Of a stretch of 64,000 nt of DNA, positions 33,737-45,300 are shown one piece after another (position 1 is the stretch's first letter; each line of letters opens with the position of its first letter). Origin of the DNA: Thuidium tamariscinum (lineage: Eukaryota; Streptophyta; Bryopsida; Hypnales; Thuidiaceae); the NCBI GenBank assembly GCA_947034885.2, contig OX344749.2:29465501-29529500 (forward strand), given 5' to 3'. A program made the position numbers and the translations under genes. A model generated the notes under the pieces. The model made no database searches. It saw nothing but the letters and a program-made list of their open reading frames with translations, and was not told the DNA's origin.

Positions 33737-36234
33737 ATGGTGGCAATGGTAACCTCTGCTGCGGCCTCTCTGATCAGAGCGACGCAGTCCCGCAATGGTA
33801 GCATCCGAGGCAAGGGCGTAATGCAGACCTTGATGGCGCTCCAAGCTGCCAAGCTCTTTGTGTCTGTGGAGTCGTCGGCGGGAGTACGCCGTTATGCAGC
33901 CACTTTGATGGCGCCGAGAGCGAAGACGACGAGTGCGGAGGTGGCGCCGTTTTGCCCGTTGTTCTCGTCTTTCAACGAGGTGTCGACGCGGCGATTTGCG
34001 GCCAGGAGTGCGGCTGCTACCAATGGTGGTGAGTTTGTGGAAGGTCTTTTTTCCCGTTTGGAGCTTATCTTGTAAAGATTAACTGAACGATCTAGACGAA
34101 TATGCATTGCGTTTTCAGGTCGTTAATCTCGACGTGTTTAGGGTAGCCTGGAGTGGCCTCTTATTTATCATTAGGAGTTAAAAGTAAATAATTTACGAAG
34201 ATTCACGGATGTAAACAAAGTGTCTCGAAACGAGGGAGACGTCATATGCTAATATGTTTTGAATAGGTCAAATGTGAGCTGTTTAAATAGGGATTTTAAT
34301 ATTACCCGAGGACTTCACGTTTCCTGCATGTGTGTCGGTATTCAATTTATTTTTTGCCTGCCCAGCAGTAAGCTTAAACGGGGATGCTACCAGTGGTGGA
34401 GAACCTACAGAGAGGTATGCACTGTAGAGATTGACCGCATCGTTTTGAATTTCTGTGTGATGCGAAAGAAAGACTGGATAGGAAAGCAAGGATTTCTACT
34501 GATTTGCGCATTTAGATACTTCTCTTCTTTTGTTTATGTTTGAATATGTTGTTTGACTTCGGGAGTATTATTGAGGGATCCGCATCCAAGGGGGTGGTCC
34601 TTGAATTAGTTACGCAGTTTCTTTTGATAGGCCCATTTCAGGAGTGTGAAGGGCTCCATGGGCATTCAGCTAAGTCTTCTTGAACAGAAGGAGCTATAGG
34701 AACGTCAGGACTCTTAACAAAGGCATCTTGACTCTCAACTGGAGATGGAAGAGCGAAGTCAGGACCATTTGGATATATATTAAATGCAAGTTTTCCATGT
34801 TTTACAGAACTCCTAGGAAGTACAAGAAAGCTGAACCCAAGAAGAAGGCAGCCAAGGACTTGGATCAGCCCAAACGGCCCCCTTCTGCCTACTTCATTTT
34901 CATGTAAGTTATTGATTCTAAATCTTGTTCTTTAGTTGATTTTGAAAGTGAATTTTGAGTATATTGAGGTTCGGTGTACTAGGAGCCAGCTCACATTGGA
35001 ATGAATTCATTGTAGGGAGACTTTCCGGAAGGAGTTTAAGGCAGCAAACCCAGACGTGAAGGGTGTCACCGCGGTAAATTGTCTATTGCTCTCCTAGCTA
35101 TTCGGACCATTAAAATTGAGGTTGCTGTTAATATTTGTTTTTTTCTTTATGTTTGAGTATTGTCTGCTCGGTGTCGTGTTTGCTTTATTACAGGTCTCAT
35201 AGTATCATTGGAACTAGAGATCTCATTGCGAGTTCTGAACTCATATGTAGTGCTGTTGGTGATGTTTTCTCTGGAATGAGCAGAGTGCTAAAGCTGGTGG
35301 CGAGAGGTGGCTCAGCATGTCAGAGGCGGTAAGTGATATTACTTTATATGACCTGCCATTAGTGTGCAAATTGATATTATTTGAAAAGAGACATATGACC
35401 CATCGGCCTGGCTGTCGAAGTAAACTTTTTGTATTTTTTCCATCGAGAAAGAGAGCTAATTGAAATGGGTTCCCTCATGTAGCTGGGGGTTAATAATTGA
35501 AGGCTTTCTTTTGAGAAAAGATGTAAGCAGAGCCCGCTTGAACCAATAGTATGCATGAAAGGTCGTCCATGCCAAGTTGACAATTCAGATAAGAGGCGTT
35601 CCTACCCTGAAGTTCAGGAAGTTTTGGGAAATAAGGAACTTCAGTTGAATAAACAAATCTAGTGCTGGAATATCGTTTAATCAATAGATCAGTTGTTGGA
35701 GAGAGATGCTTTTCTCATTTTTCTGGTTTTTTGTTATCCAGGAGAAAGCGCCTTATATTTCTGAAGCTGCTGTTAGGAAATCTCAATACGAACAAGCCTT
35801 GGCAGCCTACAAGGTACGGAAGCTCCTTGAAAAATTTGCAGTTGTGTTATGTACAAAATGATAGACATGCCAAAGGAAATGTCTCTTTTCTACCTGAATG
35901 CCCAAGAGCTTAATAACACGCCAACCTAGTGCTCATGTGATGCATGTTTTGAGTGTCAGAAGTTTCTGAAGGTACAGCATTCAGTATCATTGTGTCCGTC
36001 TTACATGAGGTGTGGAGGCAGGCATTATGTCTTAGCTTCATATAGTTTCCGTTCATCGTGGTAAAATGTCTCGTCTCCTCTGCTTTCTCTTCTCAGTCAG
36101 TTCTTACTGTGTTACTCAAGGTAACGGAGGGAATTTAATCTCTTTTAGAATGCTATGAAACCTTTGAATATTCCTGGACAATAACAGTGGTCGCTACATG
36201 CTTCATCCAGAATGACAAGGGAGTGCAAGTGTAG
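33737..36234 (+). CDS. single HMG-box protein with mitochondrial-like presequence
   Basis: Seven exons: 33737-34028, 34366-34414, 34808-34903, 35016-35073, 35284-35328, 35742-35813 and 36211-36234; phases all agree, giving 211 aa. One HMG box spans about residues 134-204 (QPKRPPSAYFIFM, ETFRKEFKAANPDVKG, GERWLSMSEAEKAPYISEA, YEQALAAYK) and bends or packages DNA in known family members. A basic KKAEPKKKAAK stretch precedes it. The first 100 residues are unusual for plant HMGB: no acidic residue in the first 44, many Ser/Ala/Arg, and RRYAAT and RRFAAR cleavage-like motifs, as in mitochondrial presequences. The acidic tail of nuclear HMGB proteins is absent, as the last exon gives only NDKGVQV. 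An organelle nucleoid protein is inferred; a nuclear protein with an odd N-terminus remains possible. Confidence 0.88.
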
Positions 36235-39220
36235 CTCATCGGGCAGGTGAAGTATTCAAGTGTGAATGGAGCTCGTGTTTTGTAGCTCGCTAACAAGTAC
36301 AGATATTCCGAATGCTGGCAACCTATATCTGCGACTAAAGAATTGAGATTAGTCTATGCGGGTGTCGCAAAACCATAGATTTCTTCCTCCAAGAAAGTTT
36401 TGATGTAAAGCTAGCTGTGAAATTCCCTTACCTTTTGATACAAGTCCTTGATGCACGCCAAGCTCCCTGCACAACAATATTATGGGTACCCTGTCTTTCA
36501 GGCCTTAGATTACAGCGCAGACCTTAAATGCTCCTCAAAATACTACAGCTTCATGTGGGCAGTATCCAAGGAGAACAAGATATATGCTATGCGGTCGTCC
36601 TTTTCGAATCCCTTTGTGTTGATGACATTGCAGTTGTAATTAAGATGAGTTTTCAAAGGCGACCAGCTCTGCTTTTGAACTTCGATTGATGTCTTTGTTC
36701 CGTTCAGGTGGTTCCGTTGTTAAAGCTGCATTTCAGCAATTACAGAATGGGTAACAACAGGACCACTGACAAAGACTGCTCCCAATGTAAAGCATCCATG
36801 TTACGGAGTAAAAAATTATTGTGAAGCAGAACGGTAAATCAGAGATTTACAACGTGTATTTTGGTCAATTCATTTTTGAGAAACCATACACATGATTGGT
36901 GCTCAAAGCAAAAATATATATTGAATGAATACATGTAATTCCATAATCAACTAATCATCACGGAGGCTTCTTGTCAGTTCGGAGAAGAAGCTAACTACCA
37001 TTTCAATACTCATGTGATATTTGGTGATATCTATTTCACAATGAGGTGATACTTTGGAAACATTTGGCTATTGATTTAAGTGTTTTGATTGAAAGAAATG
37101 GAAGCTTTTAATTCAAGAACATTGTGTAGCTTTCTAGAGTTTTTTTTATTAGAAAAAACTATTTTTGTCTTTTTGAATTCTAATGTGGATATTAAATAAC
37201 CCTTAAAAGAATTTTTTATGTTTGTACTTGACCAACTTCATTAGCTTTCATAATTGAACTACGCACTTCAAAAACCTTGATATTTTTTTCATCTTATACT
37301 ATATATTTAAAAGTTATCTTCAATTTTTTTCATAACTAAAAACTTTATAATAAATTTTAAATTATTATTTAGTATAATTTATCTATAAAAATCATAGTAA
37401 TTACAAATATGCTTAAAATAGTATGGAAATTATTATGATAAACATTATAATATAACTAATGTGATCTTTGAACGCACACAAGAAAAAATGGATTAAAAAA
37501 AGGATTAAAAATTGGTGTCTTTTAAGCTTTTAAACTCTTACAAAATATTCAACTTCAACAAATTTCAGAAAAATATTAAAATGGACTAAAAAAAGTAGAT
37601 TATTGGATTAAAAACTATATGAAAGTTGATCAAAATGCCCCTTGGGCTTGTCCTTAGTTAAAAGATTAATTTTGAAGAATGTTTCTATGGTAATCTAAAA
37701 AAGCATTTCAAGAATGAATAGACATTTTTTCATGTATAGAAATTGCATAATGATGTTTACTAAAGTCCTAAAGTGGTTAATTTTCAACCCAATCCTATAC
37801 AAGTTGTTATAATGTAAACCATTGTATAGTTTTTACTACACTTCAATTCAAAATAACATAATTTAGTCCAAAAATAGGGGCAAAATTGGAGTGAGTGTGC
37901 TTTTGGATTTCCTAGCCAAATGATGTGAATGAAAAAAACTATGAATTTTGACAAATAATATTGCTACATTGTCATCCAAAATTCATCACATGTGTGAAAA
38001 TTTTGAACTGTGAATTAATTCCTAAAGGGCCATTGTCCCCTTCATGGACAAAATGGATTTCCGGGACATTCCTATGACATCAATTTTTATTGAGAATTTT
38101 TGAAACTTTCTCCTAAAATAGGGTGAATCCAAGAAACACTAGTCGGTAATACTTCTTATGTTTATATGATTTTTTTGGGAGTACTTTAAAATTAGAAAAA
38201 TAAAATTTTAATTTTTTTAAAAATATGACTAATATATACACTTTTAAGATGAAGAAAACCACCAAAGGAAATTTGTTAAGAAAATATCTAAATAGGAGAA
38301 CTTGAAAAGTGCCACACCTTAAGAAAATACAAACTTTGATGTTTTCATTATTTAAAAATTTAAAATTTAAAAACAAATTTAAAATTTAAATTGTCCATTT
38401 GCAAAAACTTTATAGAGATGGTAATTCACCAAAAAATTCACCAAAGTTTTTTCTTACATGTTTCAAAATGGATGCCGAAGGAGACTCACTTTGTATACTT
38501 CTACACCACATAAAAATAATAATTTTTAAAATTCCTTCAGCCACTACCTACAAGACTACTAGTAGACTACCTCCTCCAAATTTCAGCTCAAAATTAGTTC
38601 TTTTAGGTGCTAAATAGTACTAAAACCTCCAAATTAGCAAGTATGACATTCAATTGGGGTCTATTTTTAAATAGTTGAATATTTTTTTAAATTATGAAAA
38701 AATTAAACAAAGTGTATAATAGTCATGAGTACCTTTCCTACAAATTTTGAGTGATTTGGAGTCAAAATACAAAAGTTATGCTTAAAAAACAGATCAACAC
38801 ATGTAGTGTGATACAAAATAGTACAAGAGTTTCTTGCATTCACCCAATAGAAAAACTTATTATCTTGTAGGGATATGATTTTTATTTCAATCAATATAGG
38901 GGGGCAAAAGCTATACTACAATGAGCAATACTAGCAATAGAACATGAATAACATGAAAAATTGACACTCTAAAAATAGTGTAGATTAATACAAAAATATG
39001 ACCGAGCTACTATAAGATAGAAACCATATATTTTATCTATATGTATGCATTTGCAATGGTTTTGAGTTTAGAATCAAAAAATAAAAGAGTGTTTATAAAA
39101 CACTAGTAAAAAGAAGATGATTCTAAACATTTAAAAGCACATGTACAAGTAATTGAGGCAAATCTAGAGTTTATAGTGTCAAAGCATGGAAAAGATTCTA
39201 TGCAATTGTTTTAGATCAAT
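36235..39220. other. 3' flank then AT-rich intergenic DNA
   Basis: Up to about 36830 the composition is that of the HMG-box gene 3' region. Beyond it is very AT-rich DNA without supported genes. The minus-strand frame 38113-38376 is Phe/Leu/Lys-rich low-complexity and looks random. Confidence 0.5.
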
Positions 39221-39224
39221 AACT

Positions 39225-39485
39225 TTTGTAGATCAATAACTCTAGATAAATAGGTTCATCAAAAATAGCACCTCCAAGGCTCTAATCCATAGATCAGCAA
39301 TTGTTGTAGATAAGTAGCTCTACCAAATATAGCACCTCGAAACTTCCAATCTATAAATCAACAATTGTTGTAGATAAGATTCACCAAAAATAGCACTTCT
39401 AAGGCTTCAATTCATAGATCAACAGAACTTTGCTGTAGATAAGTAGCTCCACCAAAAATAGCACCTCCAAGGTCTAATCTACACC
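39225..39485 (+). repeat. tandem repeat, four units of about 65 bp
   Basis: Units beginning TAGATAAGTAGCTC near 39242, 39309, 39371 and 39435 are followed by CACCAAAAATAGCACCTCC, AAGGCTCTAAT, CATAGATCAACA and ATTGTTG. Copies differ by several substitutions and small indels. Confidence 0.85.
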
Positions 39486-41730
39486 AAACCTTTGACCACT
39501 CATGTTCCATGTAGTAGCACCAATAACCAATAACCCATCTCTTCTCCAAAATAAATATAATATAGTAAATTTACAACTTAACTCTTTTGTTTTAGAACAA
39601 TAGATTCTTATATGTTGTGATATATTTGGCATACTTATAAAAAGATTTGTATGTACATACTAGATTGTAACTTATTATTAAAAATTTCTACTAAATGGTG
39701 TTTTTATATAGCGTAATTTATATATAATAGGATATATGACATTTCAAGGACCCTATAGTAGCCCTATATATTATATAAAATTTATCCCCTTTGAATTAAA
39801 TGGACCCTATCTTTGAATTCACGTAGTTTTCTAAAATCCGTGAGTAATCTCCCCGAGATTCCACAACATCCTTTGCCATTCAAAATTTGGGCCCTCAAAA
39901 CATAGTATTGTGGGCTACGACTTTGGAGGTTCATAAAAAATGGTCTTACATTTTCAATCTCTTCTTTGGGTTTCTTTTGCTTTCTTGGCATTGAGATAGC
40001 TTCTAATAATAGAATATTATAAATATGGTATCTAATACCTATAAATTGAGTGTTGAGTGATAGTAAGGAAGCCAATCCATTTTTTACTACTTAAGCAATT
40101 GAGCATCTCTAGAACATAGGTAATTATATTGAGTAGAATTTTTTTTTCATTTGCAAAAATAGGCTTTGAGAAGATTCCATAACTTTTCACAATATTATTT
40201 CTCAAGAAAAAATGACCATAAAGATTCTAGAAGATCATTTTATTTATCCCATATTAGTCAAATGCGTCATGCTATTTTTGACCAAAAACTTGTGGCAAAA
40301 TCAAAAGTCATGTAGCCCAATCATAAAGCACCATTCTTGATGACTTATTCATCTTATATAAATAATTTCAAAACTAATCAAAGATAGACCTTCCTATCTT
40401 TCTAAATAAAGGGATGAAGAATGAGTGGCCCTTTTGTATCTCAAAAGAAAAAAAGTATTCCTTGCTCCTTGGAAATTTGGTATATTGGAACAATTTCAGA
40501 AAAGAAGGTTATGACCTACACTAAATAGTGAAATTAGGATTCCCTACACTAATTTTTCAACCTTTCACACTATGTAAATGTTTATTGTTATTGTACAAGA
40601 ATGCACTACTTTTGAATTAGTTATTACTGTAGTTAGAACTTCAGAATGTGTACAAATTGAAGTATTTGTAATAAAATTTGACAACTTTGATTGCCTCAAT
40701 GATTTCCTTGAGAAAAGGCCACCCAATTTCACTATTTAAAGCTAGTACAAGCACTTTCACTATGCCCTATAAAGGCAACCTAATTTCACTATTTAACCTT
40801 GAAATGTTGGGTTTATAACCACCGGTTACATGCCTCAATGTCCGTCACTCAAATTGTTGCCATTTTTGAAGTAGAAATGTATGAAAATTTTTATATTTAT
40901 TTTTCAGAGATGAAGCTATATGTCTTTTGTACTTTAAAAAATTAGATTTTTTAGCAGAAAATTGATTTTTTTGAGAATTTTTGAAGGAAGATGAAGAAAG
41001 AATCATATCAATAAGAAATTATTCCAAAAAATCTAAAAATTTCACCTTATGTGTACATCATAGTAACAAACATCAATGATAGTATAAACTCAATTTCCAT
41101 GTCCTTTTGTAGTTGGAATACAATAGACATTGAAAATACATCTAAAATCCAGTTTGTATTAAAATATTCAATATTACAAATTTCTCAAAAATTCTAATTG
41201 GCATAGAAATTAGAGTACTTGGCCTTCATTTCATTAGATGGGCTCAAACTCAGAAAAAGTCATTTTCAAGGAGAAATTTCAGATTTAAAATAAGGAGTAA
41301 AATACACTGAAATAGCAAATTTTGTCATTTGTTTTTTTTACTTACTTCTCATTCACGTGAAGATAAATACTAGCAAGACTACAAACTCAATTAGGTACTC
41401 TTCACAACCCTCCATGGAAGGTCAACAAACAAAAAATGGATAAAAAAAACACTTCTTTCCAATGACTATTCAGCCCATCCAAACGCCACAGGGGTAATCC
41501 TGAAGTGTCTCAATCCTTTTTTGAATTTTTGGTCATTTTCGCTTATAGCTCTGTACAAATATATCATTTACAGGAATGAAAGGAAGGTTGTCTTTTCTAG
41601 ATGCAAGTATTACATTTGATAAATGAAAAGTTAATTGGATGAAATAGTGCCTTGAAACCCTCTATTCATCGTCGAGAATATAGACGTCAAAGTACTTCAG
41701 GGATAATCTACCTTCTTTCTTATGCTGCGA
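39486..41730. other. AT-rich intergenic DNA
   Basis: No gene is supported. It contains the short COP1-like fragment at 40741-40768 and its flanking repeats, listed separately. Other frames are short and random-looking. Confidence 0.5.
40741..40768 (-). pseudogene. 28-bp copy of the COP1 C-terminal exon end
   Basis: It matches 42345-42372, the last coding nucleotides of COP1, at 26 of 28 positions. In the COP1 frame on the minus strand it reads [10 protein letters not shown], against [10 protein letters not shown] in the gene. It is bracketed by direct copies of AATTTCACTATTTAA (40725-40739 and 40782-40796), with an inverted copy near 40521-40541. Capture of a host-exon snippet during repair or transposition is inferred. 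Confidence 0.6.
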
Positions 41731-41860
41731 GGGAGGGAAATAGAAAAGTAAGGATTATTGGTATTTTAGGGAGGGAAATAGAAAAGTAAGGATTAGAGGT
41801 ATTTTAGGGAGGGAAATAGAAAAGTAAGGATTAGAGGCATTTTGGGGAGGGAAATATCTC
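41731..41860 (+). repeat. 38-bp tandem repeat, about 3.3 units
   Basis: GGGAGGGAAATAGAAAAGTA followed by AGGATTAGAGG(T/C)ATTTTA recurs at 41731, 41769, 41807 and 41845 (partial) with an exact 38-bp period and few differences. It begins about 75 bp beyond the U2 snRNA 3' end. Confidence 0.92.
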
Positions 41861-41934
41861 CCTTTTAACCTTGACGATGATGTCGTTATCCACTTTGGGT
41901 TTACATTTGGTCCCTCCGGAGACGGGAGGGGGGG

Positions 41935-42128
41935 GAGGGCTGCGCCAGCCAAGGAGGTAGTGCAATACCGGGGCGACGCGCGCGGGGCCGAGCAGCAAGC
42001 TGCCGGGTGGCCCCGCACCCTGGAAAAATTAGATTAATATCATGGGAGTCGATGACCCCCGTATCAGATATTAAACTGATAAGAACAGATACTACACTTG
42101 ATCTTAGCCAAAAGGCCGAGAAAGGTAT
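41935..42128 (-). ncRNA. U2: U2 spliceosomal snRNA
   Basis: Read on the minus strand, the gene starts ATACCTTTCTCGGCCTTTTG and contains GTGTAGTATCTGTTC, whose GUAGUA pairs with intron branch points. Then come the stem IIa/b region, the Sm-site-like AATTTTTCC (42022-42030) and the 3' stem region GGTATTGCACTACC..GGCTGGCGCAGCC, as in plant U2. Its length of about 194 nt is right for plants. U2 is the RNA core of the U2 snRNP in pre-mRNA splicing. The exact 3' end (about 41933-41937) is uncertain. The 5' 100 nt are near-universal, and the GC-rich 3' half is more diverged. It looks functional because a TATA box lies at the right distance. Confidence 0.96.
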
Positions 42129-42153
42129 GCTTCAACAATCGAACCCCGAGGAC

Positions 42154-42200
42154 TATATACCCGCAGACTCCCCTCCACCGTCGCAAACCTTATGGGGCAA
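42154..42200 (-). promoter_or_regulatory. U2 snRNA promoter: TATA and weak upstream element
   Basis: TATATA at 42154-42159 lies 26-31 bp upstream of the U2 start at 42128, the standard plant snRNA position. The plant upstream sequence element (RTCCCACATCG) is expected some 30-35 bp further. At 42190-42200 there is only a degenerate match, with six of eleven positions. The whole promoter lies within 140-185 bp of the COP1 stop codon. Confidence 0.6.
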
Positions 42201-42337
42201 CGCACTTCGGTAACGTTGTCTGGCAGTTCCCAAAGCCATGAAATCTCGAGTAAGCGCTAGTATGCAACAAAGGTACATACAGTAGCCTCTCGATGCACAA
42301 CTGCTTACTGGACACTGATAGGTATCGTAATATTCAA

Positions 42338-45300
42338 TCATAGAGCCAGTACAAGCACTTTCACTGTGCCCTGCGAGTTGGCCGCCAACATGATCGGGCT
42401 TTCACTCTTCCAACACACTGCGCTAATGAAGTGGCAAGTCCTGTCGCCTTCGCTCTCCTCGTCACTTGGGGAACAGAATTTATGATAAGTAGATGGTTGT
42501 GACATTGCCTGTAACACAGATACCAAGTTGTCTGAGATAAGAAACTCGTGGAATCGAAAGAGCAAGGACTGGAACAGAAGACACTGCTCTGTTCAACCAA
42601 GTTGGACAGGAAAGCAAAGAGACACGCCAAGAATAGGTAGGGTTCATCTGTCGTCAAAAAATACCTTATGATACACGAAGACCTCATTCGTCTCACTGCC
42701 GCAAGCAATATACTCGGTATTTACAGTCAGTCCCACAAAATTCTTTTCATTTGTGTGGCCCCTGAGTGTGCGTATCTGCAGTAAGTCAGAGGTATTTAGA
42801 AATTGCGAAACGCGAAAACCGTCCGCTCCAAATCGGTACTTGAAAATGAATGCAGACCTACTGATCACAGATCATTTCAATAGATTTCCTCCACCTATGA
42901 CAATGAGAAAAACGAGAGGGAAGTAATTGCATACAGAGCAGCCAGTCTGGACATCCCACAGTCGTAATGTGTTGTCAATTGAAGCAGATGCTAGTTCATT
43001 CGACGATAGAAATTTCACATAAGACACGGCTTTTTGATGCTCCGTTAATACAAAAAGTGGGTTGCTTGGATTCCGTAGGTCAAAATAATGTATGAGACGA
43101 TCAGCAGAGCCAACCTGCGACCAAAGTAACATAACTTAGGGTGGCGAAATAATCTGCAAGCTTCTTATTCTGAGATCAACTTTTCATCAAGCCCTTGAAG
43201 CTCATTGTGAGGGACCCAGAACTTACAGCAATATGGCTACTGGAACCAGGGTTGTACTTCACGCAGCAGATGTAGGCCTTCATATCTATACTAAAAGCGC
43301 TAGCCTCCTGGTTAGTGCACCAAACCTTCACCTGCGAAAAACTCCCCATCTGCTTCTCAGATGCAGTGCTCACCAAGACTCAATAGAAAACTCATTACGA
43401 TAAACCGCCCATTGCTCTGCAACCAGAACCTAAGCCACGGCATCAACACACGCTATGTGAAGATTCAGCGAATCCATCCATCGAACCATCTAATGAATAG
43501 CAAGCTAAAACAAGCCAGGAAGCAGACCTTGCCATCATCACTTCCAGATACCAGCATCGATGGGTCAGAGCGAGAAAAATCAACACTCCACGCGCGCTTC
43601 TCATGCTCTTCATACTCCATAACACTCTGGAGTGGGTTGGAAGCAGAACATGTCAATATGGATTAGGAATGCACACAAAACTTAAAACAAAGTAGGTAGC
43701 ATGATACAATACAGAAGTATATCCTACTCTTCTCTTGATCAGCACGAGGTAGAATATCATTCATTCTACCGTCTGGGAAAGCAAAACGTTGGGTTTACCT
43801 GGCTTCGGTTGACATCCCATACTGTAACAATGCCTTCAAAGTCGCTACTAGCAATCAAGGGTTTGTTATGCTTATTCCAGCTTAGGCAGCTCAGATTGGA
43901 TCGTGCTGGAATCTCGACTACAGGACAATGCAGATTTTTCATATCGTCTACAACCTGTTTATGCATTCAAGCCAACCTGTTAAAACCTAAACCATTAAAA
44001 TTTGTTAGAAACCAAGTTCCGAAACATTTTCCTTACGTTATGTAACAGGTGGTCTGAAACGCAGAAAGAACAAGAGCACCAACCAGAGCCTGCGCTTCCA
44101 ACAATTAACAAGCTGATGGCTGAGCAACAAGAGACTTGAAAGTACCGTTTCAAAATTAAAGACTTTAATTCGCCTGGAGACGCCCGCAGTTGCAAAAAGT
44201 TCATCATCTCGATCGAAATCAATACTGGACGTATGACAGAAGTTTAAGTATAATTTAGTCACATGTAGTGCCAACAAAATAATCTCTAAACAAAACTTAA
44301 CATTATCCAAACCAGTCCCAGAAAATCAATTCTCTATCCCACACTCCGTAGAACCAACAGTGTGACGCGTGAGCACTTGCTGAATTCAACAGAAGTCCCT
44401 GATAAGCGACTCTAATTGGAGAAGGTCGTCCATTGACATTTTAGCCCAGAGTAAATTACCTGGACACTATGTTTGCGGTAGTTCGAAAGAGATCGGAAGG
44501 GTGAAGCTCAGCAACAACCCGAAGATGACTGATCACATTCATCAAACGCAGTACAGTTAGGACTTTGCAAGACTAGAAATCCATCCTGTGAGCAATACAT
44601 TGCCTCAACAAAAGTAACCAGCGATACTTCACCAGTCTCAACAAGAACCCTTCAGCAAAATACTCACAAAATTCCCAACATCGAGTTGCGACTAGGAGAA
44701 ACTCTTCTAAATTGACCAGAGATTACCTGTAGCGAGTGCAGGCTGTGAGCACAGATTGAAAGTCATCTAAACCATCATAGGAATTATCTGTATCCCTACA
44801 AGCGTCCTTTTTAAGAACCGGCTCTGCCAACTGCTTTTGAAGTTGTTTGAAAGCAACTTGCCGTCTTCTTATCAAATAAGCTTCTTGCAATTCGTCGAAC
44901 TGAACAACACCGAAACGTCAGTCGCCTTTCCCAATCACGATTGACGCTACTTCTGTAAATTTCATATGACAAATACGCGAACTACACATCCTAACATATT
45001 ACAATATTTTAAAACTTTAACATGGACTTCATAAAAGCACCGGAACACCAGGACACTGGAAGGTCAACTACGTTTGATCAAGTATGAAAGTTAGAAAGAT
45101 ACTAGTCTTAAAGAATCACAACATTTGAGGCACTGAATTACAAACGTGATGACCGAATTTGAAACACATAGTGACAAAGAAAACGCATACCTGCGCTAGA
45201 ACTCTACGCTTCTTGGCTACTTTATGTAACGACAGAGCATTTCCTACGCAGCCACTAGCCGTTCCTCTATCTTTAATAACTGAACTGCTAATCGGCCTCT

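Noticed and set aside
41755-42018. Minus-strand frame across the U2 3' half and the 38-bp repeat
   Set aside because: It is explained by the U2 snRNA gene and the periodic repeat, and is not protein coding.
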